Below are positions 1 through 8,942 of a DNA stretch of 64,000 nucleotides, in pieces. Each line of letters opens with the position of its first letter. Position 1 is the stretch's first letter. Source of the DNA: Candidatus Aalborgicola danicus (lineage in GTDB: Bacteria; Pseudomonadota; Gammaproteobacteria; Burkholderiales; Burkholderiaceae_C); the NCBI GenBank assembly GCA_016703945.1, contig JADJBC010000003.1, positions 186,001 through 250,000 on the forward strand. The letters run 5' to 3'. Below the pieces are notes generated by a model. That model ran no database searches, was not told where the DNA came from, and worked only from the letters and a program-made list of their open reading frames with translations. The translations under genes and the position numbers were made by a program.

Positions 1-1249
1 GGTGCTCGGCGGCCTTGCGTTCAGTGATGTCGAGGTGTGCCCCGGCCATCCACTGTGCCCGGCCGTCGGCTGTGTAGGTGGAGATCTGTCCGTGCGCGGC
101 AACCCAGATCCAGCGTCCATCCTTGTGGCGTATGCGATGTTCGAAACGGTAATACGGTGTCAGGCCCTTGAGATGCTGCAACAGTGCGTCTCTGCCAGGC
201 GCGATGTCATCCGGGTGAAGAGCTGCAATCATGGTGTCTAGGGAAACTGGTGTAAGTTCTTCGCGGGTGTAGCCAATGATGTTGGCCCAGCGCTCATTGA
301 CAGCACCCTCATGGGTTTGCAGATTGACCTCCCAGGCACCGGCATTCGTTCCTTTCAAAATATTGCTCAAGCGCTTGCGCTCCAGCTTGAGTGCCCGCTC
401 GCTCGCTTTGCGCTCGCTGATGTCCAGATAGGTGGACACCATGCCGCCATCGGGAGTGGGCTTTCCCATGATCTCCAGCGTCACGCCGTCACTGGGGCGG
501 GTGCGCTCAAAGTGGTGGGGCAGGCATTCTTTCGCGGTTTCAATACGCGCTTGCGCCAGTGCCTTCGGATCGCCAGGACCGTACTCGCCACGCCGTGCGT
601 TGTAATGCACCAACTGCGCAAAATTGACCCCTGGCCGGCACAGCTCGGGTGGCAACTGCAGCAGTTCAGCAAACTTCTGGTTACATAACTCGATATCCAG
701 ATCGGCATTGATAAAACTGATGCCCTGGTTGACATTGCTGATCACCAGTTCCAACAGAGCCGCCTTGCGCGCCAATTCTGCTTCGCGGTGCCTTAGTTCG
801 GCGGTGCGCTCTTCGACCCGCAACTCCAGTTGGGCACTGAGCTCACGCAAGGCCTGTTCTCGCTGGCGGGGAATGGTCACGTCGATGTAGGTGGCCACCA
901 TGCCGCCGCTGGGCAACGGCTGCCCGCTCACCTCGATGATGCTGCCATCGGGTCGCACCCGTTCAAACCGGTGGGGTAAAAATTTGCGCGACAACTCCAG
1001 GCGCTGGCGCACCTGTTCCTCAATGTCGCCCGGTCCGTATTCGCCGGCGCAGGCGTTGTAACGCAGAGCGTCTTCCATCGTTGCACCGGGGCGGCACAAA
1101 CTATCTGGGAAATGCAGCAATTCCTGAAAACGCTTGTTGGCAGCCACCATGACCAGATCACGGTCAAACACCGTGAAGCCCATGTCCAGTTGGTCCACCG
1201 CTTCTGCCAGCAGCGTCAATTGCTCTACCAGGCCCAGATCAATGGCCAT
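1..1249 (-). CDS. Multi-PAS sensor protein, N-terminal part (C-terminus outside window)
   Basis: The reading frame is open from ATG 1249 to the window edge (about 416 residues), so the output domain is not visible. An AGGAG lies about 7 bases before the ATG. No signal peptide or membrane segment is seen at the N-terminus, which suggests a cytoplasmic sensor. Residues about 10-130 form a PAS-7 type domain (GFTVFDRDLVMVAANKRF, later LRYNACAGEYGPGD). A charged coiled coil follows (RVEERTAELRHREAELARK), then a second PAS-7 domain with the same signature (VHYNARRGEYGPGDPKAL), then a PAS-3/PAC domain (ALHPDDI, HLDITERKAAE). The third domain resembles one in the hybrid kinase at 23-28 kb. The family usually ends in a histidine kinase or GGDEF/EAL module; which one cannot be told here. 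Confidence 0.85.
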   Translation of the reverse strand, partial: MAIDLGLVEQLTLLAEAVDQLDMGFTVFDRDLVMVAANKRFQELLHFPDSLCRPGATMEDALRYNACAGEYGPGDIEEQVRQRLELSRKFLPHRFERVRPDGSIIEVSGQPLPSGGMVATYIDVTIPRQREQALRELSAQLELRVEERTAELRHREAELARKAALLELVISNVNQGISFINADLDIELCNQKFAELLQLPPELCRPGVNFAQLVHYNARRGEYGPGDPKALAQARIETAKECLPHHFERTRPSDGVTLEIMGKPTPDGGMVSTYLDISERKASERALKLERKRLSNILKGTNAGAWEVNLQTHEGAVNERWANIIGYTREELTPVSLDTMIAALHPDDIAPGRDALLQHLKGLTPYYRFEHRIRHKDGRWIWVAAHGQISTYTADGRAQWMAGAHLDITERKAAEH

Positions 1250-1523
1250 GTACGCTCCTGTTGGGTGAGATTAAGAGCCCCTGAGGATAGGCACAGCATG
1301 GCTGGCAGTCAACCAGCGAACCGGCTGGCGGCTTATTCAGGCAGGTGGCACGTTTTCGCGGAAATCTGACCGGTGATCCGGCATGTTCGATAAAGGCCTG
1401 CGGTATCGCTTTGTAGTACCTTTTGACCTACACGAATGTACTAGCATACATATTTGATTCAAAAGCGTCTTTCTCGGACCAAGAATGCGCCCACAAGCAT
1501 GTGCTTGGGCCAGAAGGAACTGT

Positions 1524-1988
1524 ATGGAATTCAATCGATCGTCGGGTGTTGTTGCGCGCCGCGGTCTTCTTGCGCTGGGAATCGCCAGCAGCGTGGCGGC
1601 GCTGTCGGCTTGTTATGTGGTGCCAATGGATCAGTACCCGACACACCATCTGCATCCGGCCCCCATGCAGGTGCTGCCGCCTGCACCGGTAACCTTGGCT
1701 GCCCGACTCTATCCCGCAAATGACCAGGCCAGCACCTACGGTATGGTCAGCGCGGTGGTCACCAACGATCTCAATGGTCGGGGTGCGTTTACGACCGCTA
1801 TCAATGGCGAATCGTTTACCGGAGAAGCCACACGGCGGGCGGGCTCTGCCCGCGACGGTGTAGCCAACGGCGCTGGCAACCGGGGTAGCTACATCAACTG
1901 CCAGTACGCCATGAACTCCGCCACGTTAGGTACGGGGACCTGCCTGTTGTCCAACGGCGCCAGATTCACCATGCACGTCGGCCACTGA
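1524..1988 (+). CDS. Small exported lipoprotein, unknown function
   Basis: Start ATG 1524 is chosen because AAGGA sits 6-7 bases upstream; an in-frame start at 1485 lacks a ribosome site. The 154-residue product begins with an arginine-containing n-region, a hydrophobic stretch and a lipobox (LSAC) near residue 28, so it should be lipid-anchored in the envelope. The mature part has a Pro/His-rich linker and then a compact domain with two cysteines (INCQYAMNSATLGTGTC) that may form a disulfide. I do not recognise a named family. It stands alone, downstream of the divergent PAS sensor and convergent with the next gene. Confidence 0.7.
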   Translation: MEFNRSSGVVARRGLLALGIASSVAALSACYVVPMDQYPTHHLHPAPMQVLPPAPVTLAARLYPANDQASTYGMVSAVVTNDLNGRGAFTTAINGESFTGEATRRAGSARDGVANGAGNRGSYINCQYAMNSATLGTGTCLLSNGARFTMHVGH

Positions 1989-1999
1989 ACTCGGTCAGG

Positions 2000-2824
2000 C
2001 TACAGACGCGCCACAACTTCTACGTCCGTAAGCTTGGGGCCGGTTTTGAGGTGGCCGACATATTGCAAGGTCTGCTCTATGCGTATGGAGGGCACATCGC
2101 CCTCGCGCATGTGCAGCAGATCGGCCGGGCTCACCAGCAACGGATCAGCGCTGGTCAGCGGCAGTTGCGCCTGCTGGTAGGCAGCCAGCACAAATTGCGA
2201 GCAAAAGAAGCGGTCATTGCGCGCCACACCCAACTGGATGGCGGCCAGCCCGCGGATACAGGCGTCGCGCACCAGGCTGGGCACCAGAGGCAGTTCGCAA
2301 TACTGGCGTTGCAGCGTGAATGGAGCCTGCAACACGATACCGACCATGTTGTACTTTTTTCCGACATGGGCCAGGGCAAAGTTGCGCATGGCGTCGGCGT
2401 GCTCGGTGCGCACACCCGGGTGGCGAAACGCAACGATGGTGGACTCATCTTCCATGAAGTCTGCCATTTTGCGCGTACGAATACCGGCCCCCACGGCCTC
2501 TGCAATATCGTCGTTACCCAAATACAGGGCCGCGTGGCTGACCGGCGAAACGGTGAGCAGACGTATGCCCATGGAGGTGATCCCGTTGGTCGAGGAAAGG
2601 ATGATGTCACCCGGCTGCAAAGCGACCGTTGTGATGCGCTGACCACCGTTGGCGGGTGTCAGCAGCAACCGGTTCTGAACCTGCAATGCGGGTCGACCCG
2701 ATATGGGGTCGGTGCCCATGCCGGTGGCACAGGCAGTCAGCAAGCCCACGGCAGCGCACAGGCTGGCCAGGCGCAAACCGCTGAGCCAGCATTTTGCGGG
2801 TGTGAACTCTTTGATCATCGACAT
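2000..2824 (-). CDS. YiiX-like (permuted NlpC/P60, papain-like) lipoprotein hydrolase
   Basis: About 274 residues with a lipoprotein signal (hydrophobic stretch ending LLTAC). The domain resembles the YiiX/YebB branch of circularly permuted NlpC/P60 cysteine peptidases: LQPGDIILS at the domain start, VSHAALYLG carrying the likely catalytic histidine, and RFFCSQFVLAAY carrying the likely cysteine in the C-terminal half, the order expected for a permuted enzyme. Members act on amide or ester bonds of the cell wall or lipids; the substrate here is unknown. The frame is open to 2896, and an ATG at 2851 overlaps the chrA stop as TGATG, which would allow coupled translation. The ATG at 2824 gives the more typical short signal peptide. 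Confidence 0.72.
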   Translation of the reverse strand: MSMIKEFTPAKCWLSGLRLASLCAAVGLLTACATGMGTDPISGRPALQVQNRLLLTPANGGQRITTVALQPGDIILSSTNGITSMGIRLLTVSPVSHAALYLGNDDIAEAVGAGIRTRKMADFMEDESTIVAFRHPGVRTEHADAMRNFALAHVGKKYNMVGIVLQAPFTLQRQYCELPLVPSLVRDACIRGLAAIQLGVARNDRFFCSQFVLAAYQQAQLPLTSADPLLVSPADLLHMREGDVPSIRIEQTLQYVGHLKTGPKLTDVEVVARL

Positions 2825-2850
2825 TCCATTCGTATCAGGTTGCGCACGCA

Positions 2851-4236
2851 TCACGCCCGAACCAGCATTGTGCCCAACCATCCCAGCAGCCCACAAGCGG
2901 CAATGACCGGGATCACGCCGATTTTGTAGCGCAGCAGGGCAATGGCCGCAGACGCCGTCATCAACAGCGCCAGCCAGTCAATTCTTAAGAAAAATGGGCC
3001 ACTAGCCCTCGTATCTATTGCGACATGCGCTATGAAAAACAGAGCTAGACTGGCGATCACGCCGACCACCGCCGCTGTGATGGCGGTCAGCGGGGCGGTC
3101 AGGTGCAATTTGCCGTGGGTGGATTCCACCAGCGGGCCACCGGCCAGGATGAAGATGAAGGACGGCAAAAACGTGAACCAGGTCACCACCGTGGCTGCCA
3201 GTGCGGCGCCCAGGAACTGCGCGTCCGGCCCCAGCACCTCCTTCGCCCAGCCGCCAACAAAGCCGACAAAGGCCACCACCATGATCAGCGGTCCGGGCGT
3301 GGTCTCGCCCAGCGCCAGGCCGTCGATCATCTGTGTGCCGGTCAGCCAGCCAAAGTGCTCGACTGCCCCCTGGTAGACATAGGGCAATACGGCGTAGGCG
3401 CCGCCAAAGGTCAAGAGCGCCGCCTTGGTGAAGAACCAGCCCATCTGTACCAGCGTGCTGTCCCAGCCCTGCCAGGCCACCAGCGTACCCATGGGGGCAA
3501 GCCACAGTGCGGCGCCGACCACGACCACGCCCGCCAGCCGTTTGGGTGACCAGCGCGCATGGGGCGGCGTGGGTGTGAAGTCACCAATCAGCCAGTCCGC
3601 TTCTCCAGGCTTCAGTGCGATGGACCTGGCCGCGCCGTGGCCACCAGCGCCCGCGAACTGTTTGGGCGCCCAGCGCGAGCCCAGCCAGCCTATGAGTGCA
3701 GCCCCCGCCACGATCCACGGGAACGGCAGGTTAAACCCATAGATTGCTATGAAACTCGTAGCCGCTACCGCCCAGAGCACGGGGGCTACCGTTGGTTTCT
3801 TCAATGTCTTGGAGCCGATACGGTGCACTGCCTGCAGCACGATGGCGGCCACGGCCGGCTTGATGCCATACAGCACACCCGCCACCCACGGCACATTGCC
3901 AAAGGCCACGTAGACCCAGCTCAAGCCAATCAGCAGGAACAGCGACGGCAGCACAAACAGCGCACCCGCCACGACGCCGCCCCAGCTGCGGTGCATCAGC
4001 CAGCCGATGTAGGTGGCCAGCTGCTGCGCCTCGGGGCCGGGCAACAGCATGCAGTAGTTCAGCGCGTGCAGGAAGCGGGATTCCGAGATCCAGCGCTTCT
4101 CCTCCACCAGTTCGCGGTGCATGATGGCAATCTGCCCCGCCGGGCCGCCAAAGCTGATGAAGCCCAGCTTGAGCCAGAAGCGCAGAGCTTCGGAAAAGGA
4201 GACGGTGCGTAGGACACTGGGTGGCAGAGCGCTCAT
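2851..4236 (-). CDS. chrA: Chromate transporter ChrA (long, two-domain CHR family)
   Basis: A 461-residue polytopic membrane protein. It has the duplicated CHR architecture of the long proteobacterial ChrA: an N-terminal half with FISFGGPAGQIAIMHRELV and LPGPEAQQLATYIG, and a C-terminal half with LTFGGAYAVLPYVYQGAVE and GETTPGPLIMVVAFVGF. These paired FGG and PGP motifs are diagnostic. The family expels chromate from the cytoplasm, driven by the membrane potential. The start overlaps the chrB stop by four bases (ATGA), so the two genes form one operon, and the following YiiX-like gene may be coupled too. Confidence 0.93.
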   Translation of the reverse strand: MSALPPSVLRTVSFSEALRFWLKLGFISFGGPAGQIAIMHRELVEEKRWISESRFLHALNYCMLLPGPEAQQLATYIGWLMHRSWGGVVAGALFVLPSLFLLIGLSWVYVAFGNVPWVAGVLYGIKPAVAAIVLQAVHRIGSKTLKKPTVAPVLWAVAATSFIAIYGFNLPFPWIVAGAALIGWLGSRWAPKQFAGAGGHGAARSIALKPGEADWLIGDFTPTPPHARWSPKRLAGVVVVGAALWLAPMGTLVAWQGWDSTLVQMGWFFTKAALLTFGGAYAVLPYVYQGAVEHFGWLTGTQMIDGLALGETTPGPLIMVVAFVGFVGGWAKEVLGPDAQFLGAALAATVVTWFTFLPSFIFILAGGPLVESTHGKLHLTAPLTAITAAVVGVIASLALFFIAHVAIDTRASGPFFLRIDWLALLMTASAAIALLRYKIGVIPVIAACGLLGWLGTMLVRA

Positions 4237-5123
4237 GCCGGAGCTCCCACCATGGTTTCGGGTTTCCAGTTATGGGGCTCGTCCTTTGCGGCGACACGGT
4301 CACGGCACCAGGCGTAGAGCGCGTCGTACAGCGGCATGGCGACCTCCAGCATGGCGTGGTCATCGGTTGCATAGAGGCCCGACAGGCCCAAGGAGAAGGC
4401 CAGCAGACCGGCGGACTGCGGAGACAGATCCAGCCGGTCGGTATCGGCACCGCGCACGATGGTGGCCAACAGGTCCAGTGCCGCATCAGCCAGGTCAAAG
4501 CCCTGCAACAGGGCGTCAAAGCTGCACCGCTCGCCTTCATGGGACACCGGCGCGCCGGGAATGTCGTAGGCCACCGCGCCTCTTTCTTTGGCTTGTGCCA
4601 GCACTTGGTTGGTGGGCACGTAGAAGAACGCTGCACGGGGATCAATGAAGCGGCGGATCAGCCAAGGGCAGGCGATGCGGTCGATCTTGGGCCGCTCACG
4701 CGTAATCCAGCGCGAGGGTTGCTCGCCGGTCACACCCCAGTCGGCTCGCTTGGCAATGCTCAACGGTGGCCGCTCGCGCCACGCCGCTACTGCGTGGGCA
4801 TCGTCCGCGCCGTCCTGCCCGCCTTCGATGCCACCGGCCACCCGGTGGGCATTCCAGCCGGCGGCCTGCAGCGTGGCTGCGGCGGCTTCGCTCACGTTAT
4901 GACCGTACACGCAATAGACGAAGACTTCGCGCGGCGGGTGGGATGCTGCAAACGCGGCCACGTCCTCCGGCAGACAGCGTTGCGCGCAGGCCAGTAGGCG
5001 TGGGCTCTCGTCAAAGCGCGGCTGGCCGCGCACGTCCAGCACCAGCGAGGTGTTTGCACGACCGAGCCGGGCGTTAAAAAACCGGGGGGAAACGGAAAGA
5101 ATAGACGGATTGAGGGTGTCCAC
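4233..5123 (-). CDS. chrB: Chromate resistance protein ChrB with N-terminal rhodanese domain
   Basis: The GTG start at 5123 is chosen because AGGAG lies 7 bases upstream; the frame is open further, to 5303, without a better site. The product is 296 residues. Residues about 5-120 are rhodanese-like, with a candidate active-site Cys71 in YCVYGHNVSEAA. Residues about 140-290 are the ChrB C-terminal domain (RPKIDRIACPWLIRRFIDP, FYVPTNQV, HEGERCSFDALL). Classical ChrB has another N-terminal region before this domain, so the rhodanese version is the shorter variant. It is the first gene of the chrB-chrA operon. Chromate-responsive regulation or a redox/sulfur role are both possible; the sequence does not decide. 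Confidence 0.88.
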   Translation of the reverse strand: MDTLNPSILSVSPRFFNARLGRANTSLVLDVRGQPRFDESPRLLACAQRCLPEDVAAFAASHPPREVFVYCVYGHNVSEAAAATLQAAGWNAHRVAGGIEGGQDGADDAHAVAAWRERPPLSIAKRADWGVTGEQPSRWITRERPKIDRIACPWLIRRFIDPRAAFFYVPTNQVLAQAKERGAVAYDIPGAPVSHEGERCSFDALLQGFDLADAALDLLATIVRGADTDRLDLSPQSAGLLAFSLGLSGLYATDDHAMLEVAMPLYDALYAWCRDRVAAKDEPHNWKPETMVGAPA

Positions 5124-5318
5124 GGATTGCTCCTGTTGCGTTACCAGCAATTGGATGGGACACCATCTTGGAGCCTGATTGGCCCGACACCGGGGAGCTG
5201 ACACCCCGATGGAGGCACTGTAGCACAAGGCCTCGGGAATACCCCAAGCTTGCACCCCTCGACAGGGGTTGGCGGTTTGGCTAGCATCAAAGCCAACTAC
5301 CAATTGGGGGGGTGCGGC

Positions 5319-6215
5319 ATGCAGCGTTGGTTAAAACGTGGGGGTATCGGGGTTGCGGTGCTCTTGGCTCTGGGTGCGGCAGCCGTGGCGCTTGCCGTTT
5401 GGCAAGGGGACCGCAAGCGCGAGCGCCAAGTTACCGTTGCGGTGCATGGCATCACGCCGGCCACGGATGCCAAGGGCGTTGCGCGCGGGCACTACCTGTA
5501 CCGTTCACGCGGTTGCGTCGATTGCCACGGTGTCGACGGTGCCGGACGCGAATTCATCAACGATGGCAACGGCATGCGCATCAGAGGCCCCAATATTACG
5601 CCGGGCAGTCCGACTGCAAAATATTCGGAACTGCAGTGGGTGCGCATTGTTCGGCATGGCGTCAAAGCCGATGGCCGGGCGGCCTTTATCATGCCCAGCG
5701 AAGACTACAACCGGCTCACCGATCAGGACTTGGCCGCTCTGGTGGGTTATGTGCGCACATTGGCACCGCGCAGCGGCGGAGCAACCGTGGTTGAGTTGCC
5801 CTTGCATATACGGGCGCTCTACGGAGCAGGGATGATTCGGGATGCAGCGGAAAAAATTGATCACAGCCTTGCACCCGCCCTGCCGATAACGGCTGCCGTG
5901 AATGCCGAGCATGGGGCCTATGTCGCCAATATGTGCATTGGGTGCCATGGCCCGGGCCTCTCAGGTGGAACCATCCCGGGTGGCCCACCCGACTGGCCGC
6001 CTGCCGCCAACCTGACTCCTGGAAAAGGGGGTTCCATGACCCGTTATACCGATTCCAATGCGTTTGTGAGCATGCTGCGCTCCGGAAAGCGACCGGATGG
6101 CAGCAACATCAAGGTGATGCCATTCGAGTCACTGCGGGAATTGGATGACACGGATGCCCATGCTTTGTACGCCTACCTGAAAACGGTGCCGGCACGACCC
6201 GAAGGGCAGCGTTAG
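5319..6215 (+). CDS. Membrane-anchored diheme cytochrome c
   Basis: 298 residues from ATG 5319, preceded by a G-rich stretch. Residues about 8-32 form one hydrophobic segment without a clear cleavage site, so the protein is probably anchored with its heme domains in the periplasm. Two c-type heme sites are visible: CVDCH near residue 66 and CIGCH near residue 207. Candidate distal ligands are the methionines in FIMPSEDYNRLTDQDLAALV and IKVMPFESLRELDDTDAHAL, which are typical of alcohol/aldehyde dehydrogenase-type cytochrome subunits. No dehydrogenase subunit lies nearby, so the electron donor is unknown. It is divergent from chrB across about 195 bases. Confidence 0.85.
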   Translation: MQRWLKRGGIGVAVLLALGAAAVALAVWQGDRKRERQVTVAVHGITPATDAKGVARGHYLYRSRGCVDCHGVDGAGREFINDGNGMRIRGPNITPGSPTAKYSELQWVRIVRHGVKADGRAAFIMPSEDYNRLTDQDLAALVGYVRTLAPRSGGATVVELPLHIRALYGAGMIRDAAEKIDHSLAPALPITAAVNAEHGAYVANMCIGCHGPGLSGGTIPGGPPDWPPAANLTPGKGGSMTRYTDSNAFVSMLRSGKRPDGSNIKVMPFESLRELDDTDAHALYAYLKTVPARPEGQR

Positions 6216-6343
6216 GCAAGACGGTTTCCTGCGGAGCGCTGCAGAATTCGAATTGGGGCTTGTACCTGCCTGCCCCTTTGGGCAACAATAAGGTGTCGGT
6301 GGCCACGGGATGCGACCGGTACAACAATTTTTTGGAGGATCGT

Positions 6344-7015
6344 ATGGGATTGACTAAATTGGGTTCACGCGCGCTTGTGGTGCTAGGTGTTTTTACGTTG
6401 TCAGGCGCAGCCATGGCCCTGCCATCCGGTGGACAGGTGTGCACACCCACACCCAGTGCCACCGTTCCAGTGCCGGCGCCGGGAAGCGGCTCCATAAGCT
6501 CTGAACCATTGTCACGCTTCAATTACCCGGCTCAGATCTGCGTCACCATGGGCTTCACCGGGTCGGCGATAAGTTTTGACTACGCCGCAGCGCTCGCCAC
6601 CCGCTTTAACAACGCAAGTTTTCCTTCGAACTGTGCGGGTGTTTCTTTTGGCTTGAACGGTGGTCCGATTTACTCCTACACCGCTGGCAAGGGTAGCTTT
6701 GCGTTTAATCTCGCCAACCCCACAGCGGCAGTGACCGGTACCCTGCAGGCCACGAGTTATTCCATCACGGAGAACCTGACGCTATCGGCGGGGGGTGCGA
6801 GTTTTGACATCAATACCGATCTGATGGCTTTCAAGAGTTTTGTGACCATCAACGCAGACCAGTCGACTGACGTGAAGATCTGCACCCCTCGTGGAGGTGT
6901 GCCCGCACGGGTCAACGGCAATCCGCTGAATATCCCGACGAGTATCTGGCAGTGTTTGGCGCAGCCAACGCAGACCCAGTCCAATGTGCGTGTGGTCTAC
7001 GAAGAAGGTTGTTAG
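6344..7015 (+). CDS. Exported protein of unknown function
   Basis: ATG 6344 is preceded by GGAGG at ideal distance; an in-frame start at 6260 is not supported. The 223-residue product has a clear signal peptide (VVLGVFTLSGAAMA), with cleavage expected near residue 24. The mature protein is rich in Ser, Thr, Asn and Gly and has about seven scattered cysteines, including the penultimate region (YEEGC at the C-terminus). This suggests a disulfide-stabilised secreted or periplasmic beta-rich protein. No family is recognised. Neighbours (cytochrome c upstream, convergent metW downstream) give no functional hint. Confidence 0.65.
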   Translation: MGLTKLGSRALVVLGVFTLSGAAMALPSGGQVCTPTPSATVPVPAPGSGSISSEPLSRFNYPAQICVTMGFTGSAISFDYAAALATRFNNASFPSNCAGVSFGLNGGPIYSYTAGKGSFAFNLANPTAAVTGTLQATSYSITENLTLSAGGASFDINTDLMAFKSFVTINADQSTDVKICTPRGGVPARVNGNPLNIPTSIWQCLAQPTQTQSNVRVVYEEGC

Positions 7016-7081
7016 AGCCGAGGACGTCTGAGGCAGTGATTGGATCAGGCCTAGGTTGCCCCTGAAAGTGGCGATCTAGCG

Positions 7082-7666
7082 CTACGCGATCGAAAGCTTG
7101 TAGACCGAAGTACCGGCCCGGAAATTGGGCCACCGACGCACGGTGCGCCCATCCTGCAAGCCAAAGCTATCCTGTATCCGCAGGCCGTTGCGCGCTGCCA
7201 GGACGGCCAGATCAGCATGGGTACCAACCCGGATATTGGGCGTGTCATACCATTGGTAAGGTAGGCGCTTGGTCACCGGCATGCGGCCCTTGAGCACGCT
7301 CAGGCGGTTTGGCCAGTGGGCAAAGTTGGGGAAAGCAATGATGCCCACGCGACCCACGCGCACGGTCTCCCGCAGCATGACCTCGGCATTGCGCAGGTGC
7401 TGTAGGGTGTCGATCTGCAGCACCACGTCAAACGAGGCGTCGTCGAACATCGCCAGGCCTTCGTCCAGGTTCAGCTGGATGACATTGACACCCCGCTGAA
7501 CGCAGGCCAGCACATTGGCGTCGTCTATCTCCACACCGTAGCCGGTGCAGCCGCGGGTCTGTTGCAGGTGGGCCAGCATGGCGCCGTCGCCGCAGCCCAG
7601 GTCGAGTACGCGGGCGCCTTGCGGCACCAGTTCGGCGATCGAATGCTGAATGAAAAGGTCGCTCAT
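7082..7666 (-). CDS. metW: Methionine biosynthesis protein MetW
   Basis: 194 residues with a Rossmann methyltransferase-like fold: VLDLGCGDGAMLAHL is the SAM-site glycine motif, followed by GYGVEIDD and later SFDVVLQIDTLQHLRN. Length and motifs fit MetW, which works with MetX in homoserine acylation in many proteobacteria. Its start overlaps the metX stop by four bases (ATGA), the usual metXW arrangement, so both are likely controlled by the leader upstream of metX. The 66 bases between it and the convergent gene show no strong terminator. Confidence 0.95.
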   Translation of the reverse strand: MSDLFIQHSIAELVPQGARVLDLGCGDGAMLAHLQQTRGCTGYGVEIDDANVLACVQRGVNVIQLNLDEGLAMFDDASFDVVLQIDTLQHLRNAEVMLRETVRVGRVGIIAFPNFAHWPNRLSVLKGRMPVTKRLPYQWYDTPNIRVGTHADLAVLAARNGLRIQDSFGLQDGRTVRRWPNFRAGTSVYKLSIA

Positions 7667-8889
7667 AGTGTTGCCCCCACGCTTGTGACTTCGTCGCTCT
7701 TCGAGAACGCTGCGCGTACTGCGCTGCCCACCGTGGGGGCCGCGCCATGCGCCATGCTATCGAAATAAGAGCGCACCACGCCCATGTAACGTGGGTCATC
7801 CAGCAAAAAGGCATCATGTCCGTGGGGCGCGTCGATCTCGGCATAACTGACGTCGCGCTGGTTATCGAGCAGCGCCTTGACCATCTCGCGGCTGCGTTTG
7901 GGGCTGAAACGCCAGTCGGTGGTGAAGCTCACCAGCAGGAACTTGCAGGTGGCCCGCTTAAGCGCCTGGCTCAGGTCGCCGCCAAAGGCGCGGGCCGGGT
8001 CGAAGTAGTCCAGCGCCCGGGTGATCAGCAGGTAAGTGTTGGCGTCGAAGTACTCGGCGAACTTGTCACCCTGGTATCGCAGGTAGCTCTCGATCTGGAA
8101 CTCCACGTCCTGCGTCGAGTACTTGTAGCCGTCGGCGCTACCCAGAACGGCTTTCCGTAGTTGACGCCCAAATTTTTCGTTCATCACGTCATCACTGAGG
8201 TAGGTGATGTGGCCGATCATGCGGGCAATGCGCAGGCCGCGCTTGGGCACCGTGCCGTGTTCGTAGAAATGCCCGCCATGGAAGTCGGGGTCGGTGACAA
8301 TGGCACGACGCGCGACCTCGTTGAAGGCGATATTCTCTGCCGTGAGATTGGGCGCGCTGGCGACCACGACGGCGTGGCGCACACGGTTCGGGTACTGCAG
8401 CGTCCAGGACAGCGCTTGCATGCCGCCAAGCGAGCCGCCCATGACGGCGGCCAGCGTCTGGATGTTCAGCGCATCGAGCAGGCGGGCCTGGGCGTTGACC
8501 CAGTCTTCCACGGTGACGACCGGAAAGTCGGCGCCATAGACCCGACCGCTACCCGCCGGCGCATCCGGGTTCGCGTGCATGGGGCCGGTGGAGCCAAAGC
8601 ACGAGCCCAGGTTGTTGACGCCAATGACAAAGAAGCGGTCTGTATCGACCGGCTTGCCGGGGCCGATCATGTTGTCCCACCAGCCCTCGGAGTTGGCCTG
8701 ACCCTCATAGACCCCGGCCACATGGTGCGATGCATTGAGGGCATGGCAGATCAGCACCGCATTGCTGCGCTCGGCGTTGAGCGTGCCGTAGGTCTCGAAA
8801 CTGAGTGAATAGTCGCGCAACGCTGCGCCGCTTTGCAGGGGCAAGGCGTCAGCAAAATGCTGGGACTGTGGTGTCGCGATCAAAGGCAT
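7663..8889 (-). CDS. metX: Homoserine O-acyltransferase MetX
   Basis: 408 residues from ATG 8889; a TTG two codons earlier is less likely. This alpha/beta-hydrolase-fold enzyme transfers an acyl group to homoserine as the first committed step of methionine synthesis. The nucleophile elbow is GGSLGGMQAL (Ser about 153). NNLGSCFGSTGP lies in the oxyanion/substrate region, and the C-terminal catalytic Asp and His are in FTTDWRFSP and DAPHGHDAFLL. Acetyl versus succinyl specificity cannot be assigned from what I can see. It is the first gene of metX-metW and lies just downstream of a leader that ends in an intrinsic terminator. Confidence 0.95.
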   Translation of the reverse strand: MPLIATPQSQHFADALPLQSGAALRDYSLSFETYGTLNAERSNAVLICHALNASHHVAGVYEGQANSEGWWDNMIGPGKPVDTDRFFVIGVNNLGSCFGSTGPMHANPDAPAGSGRVYGADFPVVTVEDWVNAQARLLDALNIQTLAAVMGGSLGGMQALSWTLQYPNRVRHAVVVASAPNLTAENIAFNEVARRAIVTDPDFHGGHFYEHGTVPKRGLRIARMIGHITYLSDDVMNEKFGRQLRKAVLGSADGYKYSTQDVEFQIESYLRYQGDKFAEYFDANTYLLITRALDYFDPARAFGGDLSQALKRATCKFLLVSFTTDWRFSPKRSREMVKALLDNQRDVSYAEIDAPHGHDAFLLDDPRYMGVVRSYFDSMAHGAAPTVGSAVRAAFSKSDEVTSVGATL

Positions 8890-8908
8890 GTACAACCCAA
8901 AGTTCCAT

Positions 8909-8942
8909 AAAAAAACCCGACGACGCTAAATGCGGAGCCGGG
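8909..8942 (-). terminator. Intrinsic terminator / attenuator before metX
   Basis: On the minus strand CCCGGC (8942-8937) pairs with GTCGGG (8921-8916) including one G-U pair, and CGC (8934-8932) pairs with GCG (8926-8924), with loop ATTTA. Seven Ts follow (8915-8909), only about 20 bases before the metX start. The loop-side TTTAGC (8930-8925) is complementary to GCTAAA (8976-8971) in the candidate aptamer. Aptamer and terminator could therefore be mutually exclusive, giving transcriptional attenuation. Confidence 0.8.

Noticed and set aside
1423..1451. Sigma-70 promoter (TTGACC, 17 bases, ATACAT) upstream of the lipoprotein gene
   Set aside because: The -35 is good but the -10 agrees at too few positions to list it as a feature.
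2051..2929. Long plus-strand open frame (292 codons)
   Set aside because: It is antisense to the YiiX-like gene and chrA, with His/Gln/Arg-rich composition typical of GC-rich shadow frames and no ribosome site.
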